The position numbers were made by a program, and so were the translations under genes. A DNA stretch of 7,282 bases from an uncultured Oxalobacteraceae bacterium (GTDB taxonomy: Bacteria; Pseudomonadota; Gammaproteobacteria; Burkholderiales; Burkholderiaceae), in the NCBI GenBank assembly GCA_946479705.1, contig CAMLHI010000101.1, positions 1 through 7,282 of the forward strand, written 5' to 3'. This document shows, one piece after another, positions 1-6,119 of the stretch (its first letter is position 1; every line of letters begins with the position of its first letter). The notes under the pieces were generated by a model. It had not been told where the DNA came from. It saw only the letters and a list, made by a program, of their open reading frames with translations, and did no database searches.

Positions 1-2647
1 GGTAGTCGCACTGCTCGCCGCTCGGGTCGATGACGCGCAGGTCCATGTCCGAGGCATCGGCATCCCAGGTCATGACCACGCGCAGGTCGAGCGGCATGTT
101 CTTCAGCAGGCGCGGGTCCATGCGGCTCACATCGAGCTTCACCTTGCTGGTGGCGATGATGGCGTTCATCTCGGCCAGCGCGATCGCGTCGATTTCCGGG
201 AAACGCCCATTCCACGGCCGAATTACCACTTCGTACAGCTTGTCGATGGCCAGCTGCGGCTGGCCCGCGGCCGCGTAGGCCAGGCCCAGGTCGCGCCACG
301 ATTGCGGTTCTTCCTGCGCCAGCAGCAGGACCTTCTCGAATACCGGCACGGCCAGCTGCGGCGCGCCGGCCTGCAGCAGGCGGTAGCCCAGGATGCGCAG
401 CACCGCGCGGTTTTCCAGGTCCATCTCGGCCAGGTTGGACAGCACCCGCAGCGCCAGGTCGCGCTGGCCCTTGTCGACCAGGATGTCGGCCACGTCCAGG
501 AAGAACGCGCTGCTGTTCTCGTACGAGGGCTTCTCATCGAGGTAGAGCGCGTACACCTGCTCGCGCGGCGCATCGCGCAGGCGTTCAACGTAGGGCGCGT
601 TCGGCACCCACTTTGCCAGTCCGGTGCCGCCAGTTGGCTGGGCCGGAACGCGTGAGCCGGCGCCAGGCGCTGCCGCCGCGATTCTGCGGAACTCGGGGCC
701 CGGCGTGAATTCCAGTTTGGCTGCCGGCGCGGCGGGCGCAATCGACATGGCGCTGCTCAGGGAGGCGCGTTGGCCGGTGACGATGACGTTTTCTACGCTC
801 GGTTCCGCCTCGGACTGCCGGAAGGAGGGCGGAGGTGGCGGCATCGCCAACGATCCGCTGGCGACCGGCATAGGCTTCGATGGCCAGACATTATTCCGCT
901 CCGGCCGCTCCCACCACGCAGCACGCCGTTCGAAGCGGCGCAGCACATCGTCCATGTGATTGCCGTAGCTGGTCTTGCGCGGATTGCCGCGCAGCTCGCG
1001 CAGGCGCTGGAAGGCTGTCGCCAGCGCGGGCGGCGGTTCGATCTCGTAGCTCAGATAGTCTTCCAGCCGCTCAAGCACGATCAGGGACGTCTCGCGGGTC
1101 GGAATGCCGAACTTGCGGCCGATGCGGCCGATCTCGCCGCGGTTGGCGTCGAACTCCGCTTCGAGCGCGCGCAGGCGCAGGCCGGCCCAGGTATGCGCGG
1201 CCAGTGGATGGGGCGGGGCGGAGGTGTCGAGCGCGACGGTGCGCTGCTCGCTTACGCCGCCGCGCGTCAAGGTCAGCGTCAGCTGTCCGGAAGCCTGCAG
1301 CTTGCCGGCCACGCGCAGCATGCCGTCGCCGACCACGGGTGAATCGATCATCAGGTCGGTGGCGCCGCTGGCGCTGAGCTGCTCCACGCGCGCCTGTTCG
1401 AACAGCAGCGCATCGGCCCCAGCGGCCGGTCTGGCCGGGTCGATGGCGATCAGCGTGCCGCCATGGCTGGCCGCCAGTCCTGCCAGGCGCGCGCTGTCGC
1501 TGGAGGCGGCCGAACTGATGGCGAACAGGCGCTGGCGCGCGGACAGCTTGGGAAAGCGCGCCGGCCCGTAGTTCAGCAGGCCGTCGCTGAAGAGCAGGTA
1601 TTCGTCGGCGTCCGCCTGCGCGGGCCAGTCGGCCAGGGCGCTGGCACCGTCGTACACGGTGGCTTCGAGTTCGCGCCGCAGGGCGCTCCAGTCGCCGCCG
1701 CGAATCCTGAAAGTGAGCGGCTTGTCGGCGCGGTCGCGCAGACGGATCAGGCGCACGTCGACCTGGCCCAGGGTGACGAGGTAGCGTTCGAGCAGCGCCA
1801 GGTCGGCGGCCAGGGCGCGCCTGGCGCCCGAGCCGGAACTGTCCCACAGCAGGCCGATGGTACGCGGCGCGGCGCGGCGGGTGGCCGGTGCATCGACCGG
1901 GATGTCGGCCACGAAGTAGGTCTCGCCCTGGAACTGCTGGCGGTAGACGCGTGGCTGCGCGCTGGCGTCGATGGCCAGTTCGACCACGCCGGCGGCGGCA
2001 AAGCCCTGGCGCGAAAAGCGCGCGCGGTAACTGCCGTCGACGGCGTCGAAATGCAGGTCGCTCAGGCTGCCCGCCAGCGCGGGCGGCGCGCCCTTGTCGT
2101 TGACCTTGATGTTCAGGTCGAAATCGTCGACGCTGCCGTAATCGAGCGGCAGGCGGTAGCGCCACTGGGCGCCGCGCCGCGCCAGCGCCTCGCTGTATTT
2201 GATTTCGACCGTGCGCGTGCCGCCGCCCGCGATCGGGTAGACGCGCAGCTTGAAGTTATTGCCCTGGGTGGCTTCCAGCAGGCCGGGATCGACCCCGCGC
2301 CGCACGATGGACTCGAACACTTCGCGGCCCCTGGCCTTGTCGACCGGGACCGCGGGGCGCAAGATGCCGTCGATATCGAGCGCGAAGGCGGTGATGCGCT
2401 GGCCGTCGAGCAGGGGGAACTGCAGGCTGCCTTCGAGCAGGCGCGGGTTCGGATTGAAGAACGCCATGCGCACCGTGGTCTCGGCCAGCGTGCCGCTGAT
2501 CTCGCTGCTGATGCTCAGGGACTGCAGGCGGATCGGCACGGCGTCGGGCACCGTGGCCATCAGGGGCAGCCGGGGCGGAAGCCTGTTGGCATGGGCGTTC
2601 GTCAATGTCAGAAAAGCGGTGAGCAGCAGGGCGAGGCAGCGCAGCAT
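1..2647 (-). CDS. Secreted VIT/VWA domain protein with TPR-like helices and DUF2135 start (C-terminus cut by window edge)
   Basis: The frame is open from the ATG at 2647 to the window edge, giving 882 residues without a stop. A GGAG ribosome site (2654-2657) lies 6 nt upstream. Residues 1-20 form a signal peptide: Arg3, a hydrophobic core, then an Ala-His-Ala cleavage box. Residues about 25-155 are a VIT domain, with the family pattern GREVFESIV...LLEATQGNNF...V.PI.GG. A VWA domain follows (about 262-430). Its MIDAS DxSxS is intact as D269-S271-S273 (LLWDSSGSG), with a later FSDG at D355. A Pro/Ala-rich linker includes a five-proline run (603-607). Residues about 715-808 are TPR-like helix pairs, and from about 853 (LRVVMTWDADASDMDLRVIDP) a DUF2135 domain starts. 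Such proteins are usually exported and envelope-associated, and the VWA domain suggests metal-dependent protein binding; the actual function is unknown. It is transcribed divergently from the peptidase gene. Confidence 0.9.
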   Translation of the reverse strand, partial: MLRCLALLLTAFLTLTNAHANRLPPRLPLMATVPDAVPIRLQSLSISSEISGTLAETTVRMAFFNPNPRLLEGSLQFPLLDGQRITAFALDIDGILRPAVPVDKARGREVFESIVRRGVDPGLLEATQGNNFKLRVYPIAGGGTRTVEIKYSEALARRGAQWRYRLPLDYGSVDDFDLNIKVNDKGAPPALAGSLSDLHFDAVDGSYRARFSRQGFAAAGVVELAIDASAQPRVYRQQFQGETYFVADIPVDAPATRRAAPRTIGLLWDSSGSGARRALAADLALLERYLVTLGQVDVRLIRLRDRADKPLTFRIRGGDWSALRRELEATVYDGASALADWPAQADADEYLLFSDGLLNYGPARFPKLSARQRLFAISSAASSDSARLAGLAASHGGTLIAIDPARPAAGADALLFEQARVEQLSASGATDLMIDSPVVGDGMLRVAGKLQASGQLTLTLTRGGVSEQRTVALDTSAPPHPLAAHTWAGLRLRALEAEFDANRGEIGRIGRKFGIPTRETSLIVLERLEDYLSYEIEPPPALATAFQRLRELRGNPRKTSYGNHMDDVLRRFERRAAWWERPERNNVWPSKPMPVASGSLAMPPPPPSFRQSEAEPSVENVIVTGQRASLSSAMSIAPAAPAAKLEFTPGPEFRRIAAAAPGAGSRVPAQPTGGTGLAKWVPNAPYVERLRDAPREQVYALYLDEKPSYENSSAFFLDVADILVDKGQRDLALRVLSNLAEMDLENRAVLRILGYRLLQAGAPQLAVPVFEKVLLLAQEEPQSWRDLGLAYAAAGQPQLAIDKLYEVVIRPWNGRFPEIDAIALAEMNAIIATSKVKLDVSRMDPRLLKNMPLDLRVVMTWDADASDMDLRVIDPSGEQCDY
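758..796 (-). other. TonB-receptor-plug-like motif in the linker of the VIT/VWA protein
   Basis: Residues 618-630 read VENVIVTGQRASL. This closely resembles the segment (x-VVVTGxRAS-x) at the start of the plug domain of many TonB-dependent receptors, where it follows or overlaps the TonB box. Here it sits between the VWA domain and the TPR-like region of a protein that otherwise has no receptor features. The match is seen directly; any TonB interaction is inference, and the resemblance could be convergent. Confidence 0.4.
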
Positions 2648-2662
2648 GGCAATCTCCAGAAT

Positions 2663-2676
2663 GCCGGACATCCGGC
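2663..2676. repeat. GC-rich inverted repeat in the leader of the VIT/VWA gene
   Basis: GCCGGACATCCGGC has perfect 6-nt arms (GCCGGA/TCCGGC) around CA. In the minus-strand mRNA it could fold as a 5-bp GC stem with an AUGU loop, ending only 5 nt before the GGAG ribosome site at 2654-2657. It could therefore tune translation or be a repressor site. At 14 nt in GC-rich DNA it may also be chance. Confidence 0.35.
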
Positions 2677-2710
2677 CTGCTGAGTGAAACGGCGGCGCTG
2701 GCAAGACCGG

Positions 2711-2740
2711 GTTAAATCGGTTGAAAATACTTCGCGGCAA
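2711..2740 (-). promoter_or_regulatory. Weak sigma70-like promoter candidate for the VIT/VWA gene
   Basis: On the minus strand, TTGCCG (2740-2735, 4/6 to the -35 consensus) and TTTAAC (2716-2711, 4/6 to the -10 consensus) are separated by 18 nt. This lies in the only AT-richer stretch of the 152-bp divergent region and would give a leader of roughly 55-60 nt. Such matches are common by chance, so this is a candidate only. Confidence 0.28.
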
Positions 2741-2744
2741 TCAT

Positions 2745-2773
2745 TTGACTTTGGAACACGAAGTGCGCACCAT
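2745..2773 (+). promoter_or_regulatory. Weak promoter candidate for the S9 peptidase gene
   Basis: TTGACT (2745-2750) is 5/6 to the -35 consensus, but 17 nt later the -10 position holds only CACCAT (3/6). The start codon lies 27 nt downstream of it. The -35 element is good and the -10 is poor, so an activator or another sigma factor may be involved if this is real. Confidence 0.25.
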
Positions 2774-2799
2774 GGGGCATCTTTTTTCCAGAGGCCCCG

Positions 2800-5232
2800 A
2801 TGCGCTCCAGTGTTCCCGCCCTTGCCGAGGCGTCGCCGCATGAGAATACCCAGTACCGGCTGCCGCCCGAAGCGCTGCAGGCCATTGTCGATGCGGCGCG
2901 CCCACCGGCGCTGGCCTTGTCCCCGCGGCGCGATCTGGCCGCGATGATCGACACGCCCGCGCTGCCCAGCATCGCCGAGGTGGCGCAGCCGGAACTGAAG
3001 CTGGCCGGCCTGCGCATCAACCCGCGCACCTATTCGCCCAGCCGCTTCTCGTTCGGCAGCGGCTTATGCATCCTGCATATCGACACGCGCAGGGAGACCG
3101 CCATCAGCGGCCTGCCCAAGCCGCTGCGGCTGGTGTCGAGCGCATGGTCGCCCGACCAGCGCTACCTGGCGTTCTCGCACATGGCTTACGCGGAGAAGGG
3201 CGGCGGCGGGGCGGTGGAGCTGTGGCTGGTCGATGTGGAGGCGGCCAGTGCGCGGCGCCTGACCACGCGGCCGCTGTCGTACATCTCCGGCGGCGGCTTC
3301 GGCTGGCTGCCCAATGCCAGCGGGCTGCTGGTCTACCTCAAGGCGGCCACGCAGGGCCGCGCGCCGCAGGGCACCGGCGTGCCGGCCGGGCCGAGCGTGC
3401 AGGACACCGGCGAGAGCAGCCGCACGCGCCAGCTGCGCACGTATGCCGACCTGCTCAGGAGCGAAGACGACGCGCGCCTGTTCGAGCATTACGCCACCAC
3501 CCAGCTGGCGCTGGTGGACCTGCACGGCAAAGTCAGGAAGCTGGGCGCGCCGGACATGTTCACCGGCGCCTCGGTGGCGCCGGGCGGGCAGTACATCCTG
3601 ACCCAGGCGCTGCAGCGGCCGTTCTCGTACATGGTGCCGGCATCGTCGTTCGCGCGCCGCATCGACGTGCGCGACCTGGCCGGCAAGGTGGTGCACCTGG
3701 TGGCCCAGCGGCCGCTGGAGGAAGGGCTGCCGCCGGGGAACGATGCCGTGTCGCCGGGCGTGCGCCATGTCAGCTGGCGCGGCGACGCCCCGGCCACGCT
3801 GGTGTGGGCCGAAGCGCAGGACGGGGGCGACCCGGCCGTGCAGGTGGCGGTGCGCGATATCGTCTACTGCCAGGGCGCGCCGTTCGCGGAGGCGCCGCAG
3901 GTCCTGGCGCGCCTCGAATCGCGCTATAACGACGCCCAGTGGGGCCGCGGCGACCTGGCCCTGATTACCGAAAGCTGGTACAAGACACGCGCGGTCAAGA
4001 CCTGGCGCGTGCATCCGGACCGGCCGGAGACCGCGCCGGAACAGGTGTTCGCCTTTTCGGACGAGGACCGCTACAACCATCCTGGCGAGCCGGTCACGAT
4101 GTCCGACGGGGCCGGGCGCCAGCGCCTGCTGCTGGGGCCTGACGACAGTATCCTGCTCGACGGCCACGGCGCCTCGGAAGAGGGCGACCGCCCCTTCCTC
4201 GACCGTTTCAGCCTGGCGACCAAAACGCGCCAGCGTCTGTTCCAGAGCGCCGCGCCGTATTACGAGAACGTGGTCGCGGTGCTGGTGGCGGATGGCACGC
4301 GGATACTCACCACGCGCGAGGCGCCCACCGAGCGCCCCAACTTCTATATCCGCGACCTGAATCTCGATGGCGATGCGCAGCTGACCGCGCTGACCGATTT
4401 TCCCCACCCGACTCCGCATCTGAAGGACGTGCAGAAGGAACAGATCCGCTACAAGCGCGCCGACGGAGTCGACCTGACCGCCACGCTGATGCTGCCGGCC
4501 GGGTACGATCCCGCGCGCGACGGGCCGCTGCCGCTGCTGATGTGGGCCTATCCGCAGGAGTTCAAGAGCGCCAGCGCGGCCAGCCAGACCACCGGTTCGC
4601 CCTACCGCTTCAATTCGATCAGCTTCTGGGGCCCGGCGCCGATGCTGGCGATGGGTTACGCGGTGCTGGACAATCCCTCGATGCCGATCGTCGGCGCGGG
4701 CGAGGCCGAACCGAACGACACTTACCTGGCGCAGCTGGTGGCCAGCGCCGAGGCGGCGGTCGATGAAGTGGTGCGGCGCGGCGTGGCCGAGCGCCACCGC
4801 ATCGCTGTCGGCGGCCATTCCTACGGCGCGTTCATGACCGCCAACCTGCTGGCGCACACGCGCCTGTTCAAGGCCGGCATCGCGCGCAGCGGCGCCTACA
4901 ACCGCACCTTGACGCCCTTCGGTTTCCAGTCCGAAGAGCGGCAGTTCTGGAGCGCCGCCGAGGTGTACCAGGCCATGTCGCCGTTCAATCACGCGGACCG
5001 GATCAAGGACGCCATGCTGCTGATCCACGGCGAGCAGGATAACAACTCCGGTACGTTCCCGATCCAGAGCGAGCGCATGTTCCAGGCCATCAAGGGGCTG
5101 GGCGGCACCGCGCGGTTGGTGATGCTGCCCAATGAAAGCCATGCCTACCGGGCGCGCGAATCGATCATGCACATGCTGTACGAGACCAATGTCTGGCTGG
5201 AGAAGTACGTCAGGCAGGCCATGCGCGGATGA
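2800..5232 (+). CDS. S9 family serine peptidase, glutamyl endopeptidase (CGEP, S9D) type
   Basis: This 810-residue protein has the prolyl-oligopeptidase fold. The N-terminal part (about 60-540) is a beta-propeller that gates access. The alpha/beta-hydrolase catalytic domain starts near residue 548 (QIRYKRADGVDLTATLMLPAGYDP). The nucleophile is S674 in GGHSYGAF; the acid is D747 in HGEQDNNSGT and the base is H781 in NESHAYRAR, so the triad is intact. Long stretches (YRLPPE..., WAEAQDGGD, ESWYKTR, ARSGAYNRTLTPFGFQ) match what I recall of plant chloroplast glutamyl endopeptidase, which cleaves after Glu; specificity here is inferred. The ATG at 2800 follows AGAGG (2790-2794). An in-frame TGA at 2746 with no other start codon between fixes the N-terminus. 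Residues 1-25 lack a hydrophobic core, so the enzyme is probably cytoplasmic and involved in peptide turnover. It is monocistronic as far as visible. Confidence 0.93.
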   Translation: MRSSVPALAEASPHENTQYRLPPEALQAIVDAARPPALALSPRRDLAAMIDTPALPSIAEVAQPELKLAGLRINPRTYSPSRFSFGSGLCILHIDTRRETAISGLPKPLRLVSSAWSPDQRYLAFSHMAYAEKGGGGAVELWLVDVEAASARRLTTRPLSYISGGGFGWLPNASGLLVYLKAATQGRAPQGTGVPAGPSVQDTGESSRTRQLRTYADLLRSEDDARLFEHYATTQLALVDLHGKVRKLGAPDMFTGASVAPGGQYILTQALQRPFSYMVPASSFARRIDVRDLAGKVVHLVAQRPLEEGLPPGNDAVSPGVRHVSWRGDAPATLVWAEAQDGGDPAVQVAVRDIVYCQGAPFAEAPQVLARLESRYNDAQWGRGDLALITESWYKTRAVKTWRVHPDRPETAPEQVFAFSDEDRYNHPGEPVTMSDGAGRQRLLLGPDDSILLDGHGASEEGDRPFLDRFSLATKTRQRLFQSAAPYYENVVAVLVADGTRILTTREAPTERPNFYIRDLNLDGDAQLTALTDFPHPTPHLKDVQKEQIRYKRADGVDLTATLMLPAGYDPARDGPLPLLMWAYPQEFKSASAASQTTGSPYRFNSISFWGPAPMLAMGYAVLDNPSMPIVGAGEAEPNDTYLAQLVASAEAAVDEVVRRGVAERHRIAVGGHSYGAFMTANLLAHTRLFKAGIARSGAYNRTLTPFGFQSEERQFWSAAEVYQAMSPFNHADRIKDAMLLIHGEQDNNSGTFPIQSERMFQAIKGLGGTARLVMLPNESHAYRARESIMHMLYETNVWLEKYVRQAMRG

Positions 5233-5370
5233 ATCGAGCGTGTCTCCTGCACGCGCCTTCCTAGCCTACGCCAAGACGCGCATGCACTCTCCGAGAGTGC
5301 GGATGGCACGGCCAAAATTACAATGTTCGATGAGAATGGCAAGGTGCTGAAGTCGATTACGCCGGCTGGA
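5233..5370 (+). pseudogene. Possible 3' scrap of a degraded gene between the peptidase gene and the AbiE cassette
   Basis: After the peptidase stop the same frame stays open to 5475. Part of it reads like real protein: from about 5263, SLRQDAHALSESADGTA and then KITMFDENGKVLKSITPAG up to 5370, a beta-strand-like sequence with a turn. There is no convincing start or ribosome site, and the reading becomes AT-rich noise at 5371, exactly where the control region of the next cassette begins. This fits a gene end displaced by insertion of the cassette, but I do not recognise a parent family and the resemblance may be accidental. Confidence 0.25.
5284..5300 (+). terminator. Perfect 7-bp hairpin downstream of the S9 peptidase gene, without a U-tract
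   Basis: GCACTCT and AGAGTGC are exact complements around a CCG loop, 51 nt past the peptidase stop codon. No T-run follows (GGATGGCACGG), so it is not a classical intrinsic terminator. It may protect the mRNA 3' end or assist Rho-dependent termination. Confidence 0.4.
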
Positions 5371-5383
5371 AAAATTAATTTTT
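5370..5383. repeat. 14-bp A/T palindrome at the left edge of the AbiE control region
   Basis: AAAAATTAATTTTT is a perfect palindrome that abuts the left arm of the AbiE operator at 5384. It marks the abrupt change from GC-rich to AT-rich DNA. It could act as an UP-like or intrinsically bent element, or read as a weak bidirectional A/T structure. Confidence 0.45.
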
Positions 5384-5453
5384 GTCCGAAATTTATATAC
5401 ATTTTCCGGACGCAATTTGCGCGATGTCCGAAAAATGTGTATAAATATCGGAC
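5384..5453. promoter_or_regulatory. Probable AbiEi operator: 28-bp near-perfect inverted repeat
   Basis: The left arm (5384-5411) and the reverse complement of the right arm (5426-5453) agree at 25 of 28 positions, with a 14-nt spacer (5412-5425). Each arm is itself bounded by GTCCG and CGGAC with 18 nt between them, giving four half-sites. The arm centres are 42 bp apart, about four helical turns, so dimers would sit on the same DNA face. AbiEi antitoxins are known to bind paired inverted repeats in their own promoter cooperatively and repress it. The location directly before the antitoxin gene supports the same role here. The spacer also contains a short dyad, CGCAATTTGCG (5411-5421). Confidence 0.8.
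5417..5445 (+). promoter_or_regulatory. Promoter of the AbiE cassette, embedded in its operator
   Basis: TTGCGC (5417-5422, 3/6) and TATAAA (5440-5445, 5/6) are separated by exactly 17 nt. The -35 lies in the operator spacer and the -10 inside the right arm, so an occupied operator would block RNA polymerase. Transcription would start near 5452, leaving a very short leader with the GGAGGG ribosome site (5454-5459) almost at its 5' end. Confidence 0.6.
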
Positions 5454-5462
5454 GGAGGGCAT

Positions 5463-6119
5463 ATGTCAGATCTGAAGCTACAAATCGAAGCCTTGATCGA
5501 CGCGGGCGAACCCGGGCACGTTTGGGTCCCGTCGGACTTTGCCGTGTTTGGGAACCGAGACGCGATCGACAAAACCCTTCAGCGCCTGGTTCATGCGGGA
5601 GCATTGCGTCGCATCGACCGGGGCCTGTACGACAGACCTGGAATGAACAGCCTGACCAAGCGGCCCACGCGGATTGACTATCGAAAAGTAGCGGACGCCG
5701 TCGCGCGCCGCGATCAATTGCGTTTGCTTGTAGACGGCATGACCGCCGCCAACGACCTTGGCCTTACCGATGCCGTTCCCGCGTGCGTGACCATCCATAC
5801 CGAGACGCGCCGGCGTGACATTCAAATCGATCGACTCACCATCGAATTCAAGCAGACAGCGCCGAGTCGTCTTTACTGGGCCGGGCGCCCAGCAATGCGG
5901 GTTGTGCAGGCGCTGTATTGGTTGAAAGATAGCCTGACATCGGAGCGATCGGTGCTACTGAAAAAGCTGGGAAAGATCATGGCGGAGCCGGTCCATGGCG
6001 AAGCCATCCGGCGGGACTTGCGGGACGGATTCAGGATGTTGCCGTCCTGGATGCAGGATGTCCTGCGCGAGTTGATCGCTGATGAAGAGCTGACGCACGT
6101 GCAGGAAGAGATCCTGTGA
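5463..6119 (+). CDS. AbiEi/DUF6088-like type IV antitoxin and autorepressor
   Basis: This 218-residue protein starts at the ATG at 5463, behind GGAGGG (5454-5459). Residues about 5-60 form a winged helix: WVPSDFAVFGNRDAIDKTL, followed by the recognition helix and wing (RLVHAGALRRIDRGLYDRPG). That pattern is characteristic of AbiEi/DUF6088 proteins. Residues 66-200 form the second domain, with recognisable pieces AANDLGLTDAVPA, LTIEFKQTAPS and MRVVQALYWLKD. In type IV systems the antitoxin does not have to bind the toxin: it counteracts its effect and represses the operon. The inverted repeat immediately upstream is the likely binding site. The stop overlaps the toxin start by 4 nt, so the two are co-translated. 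GC is lower than in the flanking genes. The exact subfamily (DUF6088 versus another AbiEi class) is less certain than the antitoxin role. Confidence 0.85.
   Translation: MSDLKLQIEALIDAGEPGHVWVPSDFAVFGNRDAIDKTLQRLVHAGALRRIDRGLYDRPGMNSLTKRPTRIDYRKVADAVARRDQLRLLVDGMTAANDLGLTDAVPACVTIHTETRRRDIQIDRLTIEFKQTAPSRLYWAGRPAMRVVQALYWLKDSLTSERSVLLKKLGKIMAEPVHGEAIRRDLRDGFRMLPSWMQDVLRELIADEELTHVQEEIL

Noticed and set aside
1071..2165. 364-codon minus-strand open frame overlapping the VIT/VWA gene
   Set aside because: It is a frame-shifted shadow, very Arg/Pro-rich, while the overlapping frame encodes continuous recognised domains from 2647 to the edge.
1463..2683. 406-codon plus-strand open frame opposite the VIT/VWA gene
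   Set aside because: Low-complexity Ala/Gly/Gln/Arg translation without recognisable domains; the minus-strand frame has a signal peptide, VIT and VWA motifs.
3064..5172. 702-codon open frame antisense to the S9 peptidase
   Set aside because: Its translation is Arg/His/Gln/Gly-rich with no family pattern, as expected for an antisense frame of GC-rich coding DNA; the plus-strand frame has a full catalytic triad.
2648..5232. VIT/VWA protein and S9 peptidase as one functional operon
   Set aside because: They are divergently transcribed and one is exported while the other appears cytoplasmic; adjacency alone does not support a joint system.
2666..5430. GATGTCCG-type octamer shared by the VIT/VWA leader repeat and the AbiE operator, suggesting a second target of the antitoxin
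   Set aside because: Only eight bases are shared and the surrounding AT-rich parts of the operator are missing, so chance is the simpler explanation.
5417..5677. 86-codon open frame starting inside the operator
   Set aside because: It overlaps the antitoxin gene in another frame, has no good ribosome site and no recognisable protein features.
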